A DNA stretch of 64,000 bases from Ralstonia pickettii. Lineage in GTDB: Bacteria > Pseudomonadota > Gammaproteobacteria > Burkholderiales > Burkholderiaceae. The notes beneath the pieces are model-generated. The model did no database searches. It was not told the DNA's origin and saw nothing but the letters and a program-made list of their open reading frames with translations. The position numbers were made by a program, and so were the translations under genes. How positions within the stretch are numbered: position 1 is the first letter of the stretch; each line of letters opens with the position of its first letter. Shown piece after piece: positions 1 through 9,560 of this stretch. Location: assembly GCF_000607165.1 (NCBI RefSeq), contig NZ_JFZG01000024.1:620001-684000 (forward strand), read 5' to 3'.

Positions 1-1558
1 GTCTGAACCTCTGTTGCAGATGCACGGCATCGTCAAGACGTTTGACGGTGTGAAGGCGCTCGACGGTATCAACCTGGCCGTGAGGCCGGGCGAGTGTGTT
101 GGCCTGTGCGGCGAGAACGGCGCCGGAAAATCAACGCTCATGAAGGTGCTTTCCGGTGTGTACCCGAGCGGCACCTGGGATGGCGAAATTCTCTGGGAAG
201 GCCGACCGCTCCAAGCCGGCGGCATTCGAGACACGGAGCGTGCGGGCATCGTCATCATCCATCAGGAACTGATGCTGGTGCCGGAATTGTCGGTGGCGGA
301 GAACATCTATCTCGGCAACGAGATTACGCTGCCCGGCGGCCGGATGAACTACTCGGCCATGTACCAGGGCGCGGACAAGTTGCTGCGCGACCTGAACATT
401 CAGGGCATCAACGTCGCGTTGCCTGTGATGCACTACGGTGGCGGCCATCAGCAACTGATTGAAATCGCCAAGGCGCTCAACAAGCGCGCCAGGCTGCTGA
501 TTCTGGACGAGCCATCGTCGTCGCTTACGGCGGCTGAAACGCGCATCCTGCTCGATATCGTCCGCGACCTGAAGGCGCGCGGCATCGCGTGTGTCTACAT
601 CTCGCACAAGCTCGACGAGGTGGAAGCGGTGTGCGACACGGTCACCGTCATCCGCGACGGCCGCCATGTGTCCACCGCGCCGATGCTGGACCTGACCACC
701 GACCGCATCATCGCGCAGATGGTCGGGCGGGAGATTACGCAACTGTTCCCGCGCGAACCCCATCCCATCGGGGAGGTTGTTTTCGAGGCGCGCAATGTGA
801 CGTGCTACGACGCGAACAACCCGGCTCGCAAGCGGGTCAACGATGTGTCTTTCTCGGTGCGGCGGGGTGAAATTCTTGGCGTGGCGGGGCTGGTCGGCGC
901 AGGGCGCACCGAGCTGATGCAGGCGGTTTTTGGCGCGTATGAAGGCGCCAGTGAGGTGGAGCTCGAACTGGACGGAAAACCGTTGAAAGTCCGGGCGCCG
1001 CTTGACGCCATTCGTGCGGGCATTGCGATGGTGCCGGAAGACCGCAAACGTCACGGCATCGTCTCGCTGATGAGTGTCGGCCACAACATCACGCTCGCCG
1101 TACTCCAGCGTTTTTCGCGTCTCGGGCGCATTGACGGCGCGGCCGAACTCGACACGATCCGCAAGGAGATGCGGCGGCTTGCCGTACGTGCCGCGCATCC
1201 GATGCTGCCGATTGCCAGCCTGTCGGGCGGCAATCAGCAAAAGGCCGTCCTCACTCGCATGCTGCTTACCGAGCCGCGCGTCCTGATTCTGGATGAGCCG
1301 ACCCGCGGCGTGGATGTCGGCGCCAAGTACGAGATCTACAAGCTGATCGGCGACTTGGCCAAACGCGGCATGGCCATCATCGTCATTTCATCGGAGCTGC
1401 CGGAAGTGCTCGGCATTTCGGATCGCGTGCTGGTGATCGGCGAGGGTGAGCTGCGTGGCGACTTCGTGAACGACGGGCTGACGCAGGAACACATTCTGAC
1501 CGCAGCCATTCAACCGGTGCGGCACGCATCCACTTTTCATCAGGTAGGCCACGCATGA
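1..1558 (+). CDS. xylG: Xylose ABC transporter ATP-binding protein XylG (5' end cut by 2 bases)
   Basis: Sugar-type (CUT2) ABC transporter ATPase that powers D-xylose import through the XylH permease at the inner membrane. Two nucleotide-binding domains are visible: the first has Walker [10 protein letters not shown] near residue 38 and Walker B LLILDEP; the second has a degenerate Walker A, LSGGNQQK and [13 protein letters not shown], as is usual for CUT2 ATPases. Reading back in frame from base 2 gives SEPLLQMHG, and base 1 is the G of a likely ATG, so the protein is about 519 aa and only two bases are missing. The stop overlaps the xylH start (ATGA). The periplasmic binding protein gene should lie just upstream of the window. 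Confidence 0.93.
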   Translation, partial: SEPLLQMHGIVKTFDGVKALDGINLAVRPGECVGLCGENGAGKSTLMKVLSGVYPSGTWDGEILWEGRPLQAGGIRDTERAGIVIIHQELMLVPELSVAENIYLGNEITLPGGRMNYSAMYQGADKLLRDLNIQGINVALPVMHYGGGHQQLIEIAKALNKRARLLILDEPSSSLTAAETRILLDIVRDLKARGIACVYISHKLDEVEAVCDTVTVIRDGRHVSTAPMLDLTTDRIIAQMVGREITQLFPREPHPIGEVVFEARNVTCYDANNPARKRVNDVSFSVRRGEILGVAGLVGAGRTELMQAVFGAYEGASEVELELDGKPLKVRAPLDAIRAGIAMVPEDRKRHGIVSLMSVGHNITLAVLQRFSRLGRIDGAAELDTIRKEMRRLAVRAAHPMLPIASLSGGNQQKAVLTRMLLTEPRVLILDEPTRGVDVGAKYEIYKLIGDLAKRGMAIIVISSELPEVLGISDRVLVIGEGELRGDFVNDGLTQEHILTAAIQPVRHASTFHQVGHA

Positions 1559-2757
1559 CTTCTCAGACGAGCCCACAAGCCGCCGGCGGGGTGGACCCTT
1601 CGCGTAGCACGCTCAAGGCAACCCAGCGCCTGAGGCAACTCTTCGCACGCTACAAGATCCTGGCGTTGCTGATCGCCGTGGCCGCGATCTGGCTGTTCTT
1701 TTCGATGCTGACCGACGGTGCGTTTACCTCGCCTCGCAATCTCTCCAATCTGCTGCGGCAGATGTCCATTACGGGGATGCTGGCCTGCGGGATGGTGTTC
1801 GTCATCATCGCGGGCGAGATCGATCTCTCCGTCGGTTCGCTGTTGGGCTTGCTTGGCGGCGTGGCTGCCATCCTCGATCAAGGACTGGGTTGGCCAATTG
1901 TCGCGACGGTGCCTGTGGTGCTTCTGCTTGGGGTGGCCATGGGTCTGTTCAACGGATGGTGGTCAACCTACCGGGGCGTTCCGTCCTTCATCGTTGGCCT
2001 GGGCGGCATGCTCGCGTATCGCGGCATCCTGCTCGGCCTCACACATGGCTCGACGATTGCGCCGGTGTCGGACAGCTTCGTGCTGATCGGCCAGGGCTAT
2101 CTGCCCCGCCGGGTGGGTGACCTGATGGCGGTGCTGATCTTCTGCCTGTTGGTGTTCGTGGTGATCAGGCAGCGGCGTGAGCACCGCCGCTATGAACTTG
2201 ACGTCGCCCCGCTATGGCAAGACGTCGCCAAGTTGGTTGTGGCGGGCGCGGTCATCGTTGCGTTTGTCGCCACGCTCAACAGCTATGGCGGCATCCCGGT
2301 GCCCGTTCTTCTTGTTCTGGCGCTGCTGGGTATTTTTTCGTGGATTGCCAGCCAGACAGTGTTCGGGCGCCGTATCTACTCCGTGGGTTCGAACCTGGAG
2401 GCCACGCGCCTGTCGGGCATCAACACCGATCGCGTGAAGCTGGCCATCTTCGGGCTCATGGGCCTGATGTGTGCGTTCGCCGGCATCGTCAATACGGCGC
2501 GTCTCGCTGCGGGCTCACCGTCCGCCGGAACCATGGGCGAGCTGGATGCCATCGCGGCCTGCTTCATCGGGGGCACGTCAATGCGCGGCGGCGCGGGCAC
2601 GGTCTACGGCGCGCTGGTCGGCGCGCTCGTCATGGCCAGTCTCGACAACGGCATGTCCATGCTCGACGTGGATGCGTACTGGCAGATGATCGTCAAGGGC
2701 GGCATCCTCGTACTGGCCGTCTGGGTGGATGTCATCTCGCGCTCCGGCCGCCGCTGA
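1555..2757 (+). CDS. xylH: Xylose ABC transporter permease XylH
   Basis: A 400-aa polytopic membrane protein of the CUT2 (BPD_transp_2) permease family, the normal length for XylH. After a soluble N-terminus of about 35 residues it has many hydrophobic segments. The family signature [12 protein letters not shown] lies near residue 85, and the conserved GGxxxxGGxG loop ([14 protein letters not shown]) is near the C-terminus. It overlaps xylG by 4 bases, so translation is coupled. Xylose specificity is inferred from the XylG partner and the downstream xylose catabolic genes. Confidence 0.93.
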   Translation: MTSQTSPQAAGGVDPSRSTLKATQRLRQLFARYKILALLIAVAAIWLFFSMLTDGAFTSPRNLSNLLRQMSITGMLACGMVFVIIAGEIDLSVGSLLGLLGGVAAILDQGLGWPIVATVPVVLLLGVAMGLFNGWWSTYRGVPSFIVGLGGMLAYRGILLGLTHGSTIAPVSDSFVLIGQGYLPRRVGDLMAVLIFCLLVFVVIRQRREHRRYELDVAPLWQDVAKLVVAGAVIVAFVATLNSYGGIPVPVLLVLALLGIFSWIASQTVFGRRIYSVGSNLEATRLSGINTDRVKLAIFGLMGLMCAFAGIVNTARLAAGSPSAGTMGELDAIAACFIGGTSMRGGAGTVYGALVGALVMASLDNGMSMLDVDAYWQMIVKGGILVLAVWVDVISRSGRR

Positions 2758-2803
2758 ATTTGCGCTTCGGGCTTTATCCCTTTTGCTGTAACTGGAATCT
2801 CCT

Positions 2804-3571
2804 ATGTCTTATGCAATTTATCCGAGCCTTGTTAACAAGAACGTTTTGATTACCGGCGGCGGTAGCGGCATTGGTGCTGCCATCGTCGAAGGCTTTGCCA
2901 AACAGGGCGCGCGCGTTACGTTTCTGGATATTGCGGGTGCGGACTCAGAGGCGCTGGCGGCGTCGCTGGGCGAGTGCGTGCATCCGCCGGTCTTCCGCTA
3001 CTGCGACCTGCGCGATATCGACGCGCTGAACACCACGTTCTCGGACATTGAAGCCGAAACGGGCCCCATCGAAGTGCTGATCAACAACGCCGCGAATGAC
3101 GACCGCCATCAAACTGGAACGGTGTCGCAGGCCTATTGGGACAACCGCATCGAGGTGAACCTGCGCCATCAGTTCTTCTGCGCGCAAGCCGTGCTGCCCG
3201 GCATGAAGAAGCTGGGGCGCGGCGTGATCCTGAACCTCGGGTCCATCTCGTGGCATCTTGCCCAGCCGGACCTCGCCATCTACATGACGGCCAAGGCCGG
3301 CATTGAAGGCCTGACGCGTGGGCTTGCGCGCGACCTTGGCGGATTCGGCATCCGTGTCAATTGCATCGTGCCCGGCGCTGTCCGCACGCCGCGGCAGATG
3401 GCACTTTGGCAATCGCCCGAGAGCGAAGCCAAGCTGCTGGCCGAGCAATGCCTGCATGAGCGTGTCGAGCCGGAACACGTGGCGCGGATGGCCTTGTTTC
3501 TTGCGTCAGACGATGCCGCGCGTTGCACGGCGCGTGAGTACTTTGTCGATGCTGGGTGGTACGGCGGATGA
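2804..3571 (+). CDS. xylB: D-xylose 1-dehydrogenase, SDR family (XylB type)
   Basis: Classical short-chain dehydrogenase, 255 aa, expected to oxidise D-xylose to D-xylonolactone with NAD in the cytoplasm as the first Weimberg step. The cofactor motif TGGGSGIG is at about residues 17-24, the NNAAN motif near 94-98, and the catalytic triad is S147, Y160, K164. The N-terminus AIYPSL and the stretches NDDRH, GMKK and SISWHL recall Caulobacter XylB closely, which makes the substrate assignment stronger than a generic SDR call. It follows xylH by 46 bases and overlaps xylC by 4 bases (ATGA). Confidence 0.88.
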   Translation: MSYAIYPSLVNKNVLITGGGSGIGAAIVEGFAKQGARVTFLDIAGADSEALAASLGECVHPPVFRYCDLRDIDALNTTFSDIEAETGPIEVLINNAANDDRHQTGTVSQAYWDNRIEVNLRHQFFCAQAVLPGMKKLGRGVILNLGSISWHLAQPDLAIYMTAKAGIEGLTRGLARDLGGFGIRVNCIVPGAVRTPRQMALWQSPESEAKLLAEQCLHERVEPEHVARMALFLASDDAARCTAREYFVDAGWYGG

Positions 3572-4485
3572 AGGCGCAAATCATTCCGGAATGCGTCTGG
3601 CGCGTAGCGGCAACGCTGGGCGAAGGCGCGGTGTGGCACGCCGCATCGCGCTGCGTGGTCTTTGTCGATATCAAAGGCAGACGGCTCTACCGATATGACT
3701 CCGATACCGCTGTGTGCCGTAGCTGGGTCGCGCCCGGCCAGATCGGCTTTGCGCTGCCTTGCGTTGATGGCAACTGGATCTGCGGCGTGCAGGGCGGCCT
3801 TTACCGGTTCGCGTTTGCAACGGGCAGCTTCAGTCGCGTGTTGCCGGTCGAGACCGATCGGCCGGGAAACCGTCTGAATGACGGCTTTGTCGATCGCACC
3901 GGGGCACTGTGGTTTGGCTCGATGGACGATGGGGAGCGCGAGCCGAGCGGGCAGCTCTACCGCGTCGGTCTGGATGGCGGGCTGAGCGTGCGCGATTCAG
4001 GCTACGTGATTACGAATGGCCCGACCGCGAGCCCCGACGGCCGCACGCTGTATCACACAGATACCTTGCAGCGTGTGGTCTATGCCTTTGACCTCGCCGA
4101 CGACGGCAGCTTGCAACGCAAGCGCGTCTTCACTGCGATCGAGGGTACCGGCTACCCGGACGGGATGGCGGTCGACGAGGAAGGGTGCGTGTGGGTCGCG
4201 CTGTTTGGCGGAGGACGGATCGAGCGGTTCTCGCCCGACGGCCGGTGCATCGGGCGCGTCGACTTCCCGTGTTCCAACATCACCAAGCTCGCATTTGGCG
4301 GCGATGACTTGCAGACGGTCTATGCGACCACCGCCCGAAAGGGCCTGACGGACGAGGCGTTGCGGGAGCAACCGCTTGCCGGCGGATTATTCACGTTCCG
4401 CGCGCCGGTCAAGGGGCTGCCTTCCACGGACTGTGCGGTGGCGTTTTCTGAGGCGGTTTCGGTAGCGACGATAGGTCAGCCCTGA
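3568..4485 (+). CDS. xylC: Xylono-lactonase, SMP-30/gluconolactonase family
   Basis: A 305-aa six-bladed beta-propeller of the SMP-30/regucalcin family, expected to hydrolyse xylonolactone to D-xylonate. Visible family features are the N-terminal LGEGAVWH with its metal-binding Glu, the NRLNDGFVDRTGALWFGSMD block, and YPDGMAVDEEGCVWVALFGGG near the C-terminus. The start at 3568 is chosen because its ATG overlaps the xylB stop; an in-frame start 12 bases upstream would lie deeper inside xylB. It is the last gene of the plus-strand run, and its 3' end overlaps that of the convergent xylX by 10 bases. Confidence 0.87.
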   Translation: MKAQIIPECVWRVAATLGEGAVWHAASRCVVFVDIKGRRLYRYDSDTAVCRSWVAPGQIGFALPCVDGNWICGVQGGLYRFAFATGSFSRVLPVETDRPGNRLNDGFVDRTGALWFGSMDDGEREPSGQLYRVGLDGGLSVRDSGYVITNGPTASPDGRTLYHTDTLQRVVYAFDLADDGSLQRKRVFTAIEGTGYPDGMAVDEEGCVWVALFGGGRIERFSPDGRCIGRVDFPCSNITKLAFGGDDLQTVYATTARKGLTDEALREQPLAGGLFTFRAPVKGLPSTDCAVAFSEAVSVATIGQP

Positions 4486-5660
4486 CGGACGAGCCCGCGT
4501 GCCGCCAGGTTGCGATACAGGGCGCGGACACCGAACGTCCACGGCGCGATCTCTGTCGACAGGCGTACCGTGTTGACGAGCGCGCCGAGCGCAGGGGCGC
4601 TGATCGTTACGCGGTCGCCGAGGTGGTGTGTGAAGCCGGCACCCGGTGCGTCACGGTCCTTGATCGGCGAGAACATCGTGCCGAGAAACAGCATGAAGCC
4701 GTCCGGGTACTGGTGATGCGGCCCGCAGGTCTGGGCGACGAGGTCGAGCGGGTCGCGGCTGATCTCGCTCATGTGGCTTACGCCGTCGAGCGTGAAACCG
4801 TCGTCCGCGCCTTCAACACGCAGCGATACCTGCGTCGCGCGAATCGTGTCGATCGTGAAGTGCTCGTCAAACAGGCGCACAAACGGGCCGATCGCACAGG
4901 AGCCGTTGTTGTCCTTGCATTTGCCCAGCAGCAATGCGGAGCGTCCTTCGATGTCGCGCAAGTTCACGTCGTTGCCGAGCGCTGCCCCGAGGACATGGCC
5001 GGCGCTGCTGACCGCAAGCACAATCTCCGGCTCCGGGTTGTTCCAGCGCGAGGCCGGATGCAGGCCCACGTCGGCGCCGAACCCGACCGCCGACATCGGC
5101 TGCGATTTGGAGAACACTTCCGCATCGGGGCCGATACCGACTTCCATGTACTGCGACCATGCGCCCCGGCGCTGCAGTTCCTCCTTGAGCCGCATGGCAG
5201 CATCGGAGCCGGGCTCGATCTTGGAGAGGTCCGAGCCCACCACGCCGACAATCGACTCGCGCACGTCGCGGGCCTTGGCCGGGTCGCCGCCGGCCTGTTC
5301 TTCGATCACCCGCTCGATCAGGCTGACCGCGAACGTCACACCGCAGGCCTTGATCGCCTGGAGGTCGTTCGGCGCAAGCAGGGTTGGCGCGCTGCCCGTG
5401 CGATCGGCGGCCAGGGAGCGTTCGACAAGCGGTTCGACGCGACCCAGGTTGGCCCCGGGTGCCTGCCGGGCCACGGCCAGGGCGTCAGGATGCTCGAACA
5501 GATCTGCCACCGTGGGCACGGCTTCCGTGATGTCGAACACGACACCATTGCGCACCACCACGACAGAAGGCCCCTCGCCGTTGGCAGTCGTACGCCAGAC
5601 CCGACCAACGAGCGTTGATTGCTCCAGATCGTGCGGCAAATAGTTGGCGATGGCGGTCAT
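4476..5660 (-). CDS. xylX: 2-keto-3-deoxy-D-xylonate dehydratase-like protein, FAH family
   Basis: A 394-aa fumarylacetoacetate-hydrolase-fold protein, matching XylX in length. XylX converts 2-keto-3-deoxyxylonate to alpha-ketoglutarate semialdehyde in the Weimberg route. Acidic metal-binding motifs are visible (EVFSKSQPM, NNPEPEIVL, GNDVNLRDIEGRSALLLGK), as is a typical FLGTMF loop. The start at 5660 (MTAIANYL) was preferred; a longer in-frame reading runs into the operator region. It is divergent from the IclR gene, with three TTGGACA-type half-sites between them. The exact keto-acid isomer is inferred from context. Confidence 0.82.
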   Translation of the reverse strand: MTAIANYLPHDLEQSTLVGRVWRTTANGEGPSVVVVRNGVVFDITEAVPTVADLFEHPDALAVARQAPGANLGRVEPLVERSLAADRTGSAPTLLAPNDLQAIKACGVTFAVSLIERVIEEQAGGDPAKARDVRESIVGVVGSDLSKIEPGSDAAMRLKEELQRRGAWSQYMEVGIGPDAEVFSKSQPMSAVGFGADVGLHPASRWNNPEPEIVLAVSSAGHVLGAALGNDVNLRDIEGRSALLLGKCKDNNGSCAIGPFVRLFDEHFTIDTIRATQVSLRVEGADDGFTLDGVSHMSEISRDPLDLVAQTCGPHHQYPDGFMLFLGTMFSPIKDRDAPGAGFTHHLGDRVTISAPALGALVNTVRLSTEIAPWTFGVRALYRNLAARGLVRQG

Positions 5661-5729
5661 GTGCGCTCCATAAATTGGACACCCGTGTTGGCAGGGAACC
5701 CGCGTGATCGTAGAGACGGCGATGCGGGG

Positions 5730-5767
5730 TGTCCAACACGGTGACGCAATTTCCAACCTGTTGGACA
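5730..5767. promoter_or_regulatory. Probable IclR operator: repeated TTGGACA half-sites
   Basis: TGTCCAA at 5730-5736 and TTGGACA at 5761-5767 form an inverted pair, and CCAACCTGTTGG at 5753-5764 is a dyad inside the second half. A further TTGGACA at 5675-5681 and GTGTTGG at 5685-5691 lie towards xylX. The cluster sits exactly between the divergent xylX and iclR genes. Binding by the adjacent IclR protein is inferred. Confidence 0.6.
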
Positions 5768-5799
5768 ATCGAGTCAATCATGAGCGGAGCAGGTTTTCT

Positions 5800-6555
5800 G
5801 TGAAGACAGACTACGAGGTGCCAGCACTCAAGCGCATTCATGACGTGCTGGGAATACTTTGCGCGGCAACGTCTCCTGTCCGTCCGGCCGCATTGGCGCA
5901 GGCGACGGGCATGTCCCGAAGCACGCTGTACCTGCTGCTGGAGTCTCTGGAAAAGCGCCGCTGGATTGAGAAGCGGGCCGACGGCTATCTGATCGGCCTG
6001 ACCCTGTTTGAGCTGGGTAACGCCTATTTCCGTCACGACAGCTTGTTGGCAGCGTTCCGGCGTGAGTCCGCCGCCTTCGTGGCCACACACAACGAGGTCG
6101 TCCAGCTTGCCGTGCTCGACGGCACGGAAGTCGTGTACATCGCGCGAGAGGATGCGCCGCGGCCGGTCCGCCTGGTATCGGATGTCGGCCTGCGCCTGCC
6201 GGCGCATTGCTGCGCGCTGGGCAAGGCGCTTCTCGCCAGCCTTGATGACGAAGCGGTGTGCGCGCTGCTGCCTGCCCGTCTTGCCGCCATGACGGAGCGC
6301 ACCACCACGCGCCGGGCCGATCTCCTCCACGAGCTTGAAAGCATTCGCGTGCGGGGGCTGGCGACGGAGCGTGAGGAGGTGGTAGCGGGGCTGGCCTGCT
6401 TTGCTGCGTTCGTCGGTGTCACGCCGCTGGGAAAGCACGTTGCCGTGAGTTCCAGCGTGCCCATCAGCCGACTGGATGCCCGCAGGGAGAAGCGCCTCGT
6501 TGTTGGTGTTGCCGGCATGGCGGACCGCATCGGCCGCGCGCTGGCGCAGGCCTAG
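5800..6555 (+). CDS. IclR family transcriptional regulator
   Basis: About 251 aa from the GTG at 5800, with a purine-rich GAGCGGAGCAGG upstream. The N-terminal winged helix-turn-helix covers about residues 5-65 (ALAQATGMSRSTLYLLLESLEKRRW). The C-terminal IclR effector-binding domain follows, with LPAHCCALGKALLA as the usual ligand-pocket block. It is divergent from xylX and probably senses a xylose-pathway acid to control that gene and itself through the intergenic repeats. An upstream in-frame ATG at 5704 would place the start inside the operator and was rejected. Confidence 0.85.
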   Translation: MKTDYEVPALKRIHDVLGILCAATSPVRPAALAQATGMSRSTLYLLLESLEKRRWIEKRADGYLIGLTLFELGNAYFRHDSLLAAFRRESAAFVATHNEVVQLAVLDGTEVVYIAREDAPRPVRLVSDVGLRLPAHCCALGKALLASLDDEAVCALLPARLAAMTERTTTRRADLLHELESIRVRGLATEREEVVAGLACFAAFVGVTPLGKHVAVSSSVPISRLDARREKRLVVGVAGMADRIGRALAQA

Positions 6556-6633
6556 CGCCCGGCTGCATCATCGCCGGTTCCGCTATGATCGCCACTCCCT
6601 TTCCTCTTTCCCCTTGCGCATAGACGTTTCTCA

Positions 6634-7650
6634 ATGACCACCGGCCCCACACCTCCTCGCATGTCCGATGTTGCGCGCATTGCCGGCGTGTCGAAGATGA
6701 CGGTATCGCGGGTGCTGGCAGGCGGCAGCGTGTCGCCCGCAACCCGTGCCCGTGTGCAGCAGGCCATCGACGCACTCGGCTACGTTGCAACGGCCGCAGC
6801 CGGGATGCTGTCCAGCGGCCGGTCGGAATTCGTCGCTGCCTTGGTGCCGTCGCTGGCCAGTTCCAACTTTGCCGATACCGTGCGCGGGCTGACGGATGCG
6901 CTTGCGCCGCATGGCCTGCAATTGCTGCTGGGTGACACCGATTACCACCTCGACCAGGAAGAGGCGCTGGTGAAGTCGCTTCTACGCCATCAGCCGCGTG
7001 GCATCGCATTGACAGGGCGCCACCACAGTGCAGGCACGCGTGCGCTACTGGAGCGAGCCGGCATCCCCATCGTCGAGATGTGGGATCTGCCTGAGCGCCC
7101 GATCGATAAGGCGGTCGGGTTCTCGAACGCCAAGGCGTCGCTCGCGATGCTGCGTCACCTGTACGCGCGGGGCTACCGGCGCATCGGTTTCCTGTGCGGC
7201 GCAAGCGAGCTGGACCGGCGCGGTACGGACCGCCTGCGCGGATACGTAAGCGGAATCAAGGCGCTTGGCCTTGGCGAGCCGCGCGTGATCCGCCTGGGCG
7301 ATTCCCCCATCACCATGAGCCACGGCGGGCCTGCCATGGCGGCCTTGCTGGAAGCGTGGCCCGATACCGATGCCGTGATGTGCGTGAGCGACATGTCCGC
7401 ATTCGGCGCCATCATGGAATGCCACCGGCGCGGCCTGTCCGTGCCCGGCGACATCGCTGTTGCAGGGTTCGGCAATTTTGAAGTCGCGTGGTGTTGCCAC
7501 CCGACCATCACGACGATCTCCGTCGATGCCTATGGCATCGGGCTGCGCACGGGCGAGGTATTGCTCGATGCGCTGGGCGTTAGCGAGGCCACGGGCGCGC
7601 GCAAGCTCTCGCACATCGAATTCAGCGTTGTCGAGCGCGAGAGTGCGTAG
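6634..7650 (+). CDS. LacI family regulator, GntR-like subgroup
   Basis: A 338-aa LacI/GalR repressor. The DNA-binding helix-turn-helix (MSDVARIAGVSKMTVSRVL) is at residues 10-28, followed by the hinge helix and a periplasmic-binding-protein-like sugar-acid domain. The style resembles E. coli GntR, including DVARIAGVSKMTVSRVL and the C-terminal GDIAVAGFGNFEVAWCCHPTITT-type block. It converges on xylD, and a GntR-like TACCGGTA palindrome lies just upstream of xylD, so xylD is its likely target. The ligand is unknown; xylonate or a related aldonate fits. No clear ribosome binding site was seen, so the start is less certain than the frame. Confidence 0.85.
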   Translation: MTTGPTPPRMSDVARIAGVSKMTVSRVLAGGSVSPATRARVQQAIDALGYVATAAAGMLSSGRSEFVAALVPSLASSNFADTVRGLTDALAPHGLQLLLGDTDYHLDQEEALVKSLLRHQPRGIALTGRHHSAGTRALLERAGIPIVEMWDLPERPIDKAVGFSNAKASLAMLRHLYARGYRRIGFLCGASELDRRGTDRLRGYVSGIKALGLGEPRVIRLGDSPITMSHGGPAMAALLEAWPDTDAVMCVSDMSAFGAIMECHRRGLSVPGDIAVAGFGNFEVAWCCHPTITTISVDAYGIGLRTGEVLLDALGVSEATGARKLSHIEFSVVERESA

Positions 7651-7680
7651 CCGGCAGCGCGCCGCCGGCTGCTTCCTGCG

Positions 7681-9465
7681 TCAATGCGAGTGCCGTGGAT
7701 TGCCGCGCGTCTCGATGACATTCAGATACAGCGTTGCCGGCTCCAGGCATCCGCCTGTTGAAAGCTGCCCGACGAACTTTCGATAGATTTCCTGCCAAGG
7801 CGTTTGTGACTGCGGCACGCTGAACGTTGCGCTTTCACGGCGGCGTTCAAGCTCGTCCGCGTCGATCAATACATCAACCTTGCGCGCATTGAGGTCCACG
7901 CGGATGCGGTCGCCCGTGCGCAATAGCGCGAGGCCGCCACCCGCTGCCGCCTCCGGAGACATGTTCAAGATGGACGGGCTTGCGGAGGTGCCGCTCTGCC
8001 GGCCATCGCCCATGCACGGCAGCGATTCGATCCCTTGCTTAACGAGCGCCGCCGGCGGCGCCATGTTGACGACCTCGGCACTGCCCGGATAGCCGACCGT
8101 TCCGCAGCCACGGATGACGAGGATGCAGCGCTCGTCAATGGCGAGGGCCGGATCGTTGATGCGGGCGTGATAGTCCTCGGGGCCGTCGAAGACGATCGCT
8201 CGCGTCTCGAAGACGTTTTCCGCGCCGGGTTCGCTCAGGTAGGTTTGCCGGAACGCCTCGCCCACCACCGACATCTTCATGATGGCGCTGTCGAAGAAGT
8301 TGCCCGACAGCACGATGAACCCCGCGCGGTGCTTCAGCGGTGCATCCACAGGAAAAATCACGTCGCTGTCGGCGGCAGGGGCGGCATCGGCAATCGCGCC
8401 GATCATGCGGCCCGACACGGTGGGGCAATCGCGCCGCAGCAAGCCGCCCGCGTCGAGCTGGCGCAATACGGCCGGCACGCCGCCCGAGCGGTGGAAGCTC
8501 TCACCCAGGTATTCGCCTGCCGGCATGCAGTTCACCAGAAGCGGAACCGATTCTCCGTGGCGCTGCCAGTCTTCGAGGCTCAGTTCCACGCCCATGTGGC
8601 GCGCGATGGCGATGAGGTGAGGAGGGCAGTTGGTCGACGCGCCCAGCGCCGAGGCCACCATGATGGCGTTCTCGAACGCCGCGCGCGTCATGATTTTCGA
8701 GGGGCGAATGTCTTCGTGCACCAGGTCGACGATGCGCTTGCCGGTGACATAGGCCATCTGCCCGCGCTCCCGATACGCCGCCGGAATGCTGGCGCACCCA
8801 GGCAGCGACATGCCCAGCGCTTCGGCCAGGCTGTTCATCGAGAGCGCGGTGCCCATCGTGTTGCAGTGGCCGATGGACGGTGACGACGCGGTGGTCAATT
8901 CCATGAAGCCTTCGTAGTCGATGTCGCCGGCAGCCAGCCGATTGCGTGCATGCCAGATGACGGTGCCGGAACCGACCCGTTTGCCCTCGTGCCAGCCGTC
9001 CAGCATCGGCCCGCCAGACAGCACGATTGCCGGCAGGTCGACCGTGGCGGCGGCCATCAGGCAGGCGGGCGTGGTCTTGTCGCAACCGGTCGTCAGCACA
9101 ACGCCGTCAAGTGGGAAGCCGTGCAAGATCTCCACCAGGCCGAGATAGGCCAGATTGCGGTCGAGCGCCGCGGTCGGGCGGCGGCTTTGTTCGGCAAGCG
9201 GGTGAACCGGAAACTCCATCGGAATGCCGCCCGCGTCCCGTATGCCGGCCTTCACACGCTGCGCCAGTTCCAGGTGGTGCCGATTGCACGGCGCCAAATC
9301 GTTACCCGTTTGTGCAATGCCGATGATCGGCCGGCCCGACTGCAGCTCTTCGCGCGTCAGGCCGTAGTTCATGAAGCGTTCGACATAGAGGGCAGTCATG
9401 TCTGCGTGGCTCGGATCGTCGAACCAAAGCTGGCTGCGCAGTCTGCGTGGGGGTTGGGTGGGCAT
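7681..9465 (-). CDS. xylD: Xylonate (aldonate) dehydratase, IlvD/Edd family
   Basis: A 594-aa IlvD/Edd dehydratase, expected to remove water from D-xylonate to give 2-keto-3-deoxyxylonate. The three cysteines that hold the Fe-S cluster in sugar-acid dehydratases are visible at about C60 (LAPCNRHH), C128 (TTGCDKTTPAC) and C201 (GHCNTMGTA), which matches the pattern of arabinonate/xylonate dehydratases of this size. The start at 9465 (MPTQPPRRLRSQLW) was taken over a longer reading that extends toward the operator. Its nearest neighbour is the LacI-type regulator, on the other strand. Xylonate as substrate is inferred from the cluster. Confidence 0.86.
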   Translation of the reverse strand: MPTQPPRRLRSQLWFDDPSHADMTALYVERFMNYGLTREELQSGRPIIGIAQTGNDLAPCNRHHLELAQRVKAGIRDAGGIPMEFPVHPLAEQSRRPTAALDRNLAYLGLVEILHGFPLDGVVLTTGCDKTTPACLMAAATVDLPAIVLSGGPMLDGWHEGKRVGSGTVIWHARNRLAAGDIDYEGFMELTTASSPSIGHCNTMGTALSMNSLAEALGMSLPGCASIPAAYRERGQMAYVTGKRIVDLVHEDIRPSKIMTRAAFENAIMVASALGASTNCPPHLIAIARHMGVELSLEDWQRHGESVPLLVNCMPAGEYLGESFHRSGGVPAVLRQLDAGGLLRRDCPTVSGRMIGAIADAAPAADSDVIFPVDAPLKHRAGFIVLSGNFFDSAIMKMSVVGEAFRQTYLSEPGAENVFETRAIVFDGPEDYHARINDPALAIDERCILVIRGCGTVGYPGSAEVVNMAPPAALVKQGIESLPCMGDGRQSGTSASPSILNMSPEAAAGGGLALLRTGDRIRVDLNARKVDVLIDADELERRRESATFSVPQSQTPWQEIYRKFVGQLSTGGCLEPATLYLNVIETRGNPRHSH

Positions 9466-9545
9466 GGTGTCTCGGTCGTGATGTGGAATTGGGTTCCCTC
9501 TGCGGGGAATCGGCGTGGCGGTTTCCGGAGGCTTGTGATGCGATT

Positions 9546-9560
9546 TTGGTACCGGTAACA
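9546..9560. promoter_or_regulatory. GntR/LacI-type operator upstream of xylD
   Basis: TTGGTACCGGTAACA contains the perfect palindrome TACCGGTA (9550-9557), and its complement begins TGTTACCGGTA, the half-site style of E. coli GntR operators (TGTTACC-GGTAACA). It lies about 80 bases upstream of the xylD start and close to the only LacI-type gene in the window. The link to that regulator is inferred. Confidence 0.55.

Noticed and set aside
131-1240. Long minus-strand frame inside xylG
   Set aside because: Shadow of a high-GC coding sequence; the plus-strand product has full ABC transporter motifs.
2385-2400. tRNA-like T-loop GGTTCGAACC
   Set aside because: It lies inside the xylH coding frame and no cloverleaf can be built around it.
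4623-5618. Plus-strand frame of 331 codons opposite xylX
   Set aside because: No domain and no ribosome site; the minus-strand xylX explains the region.
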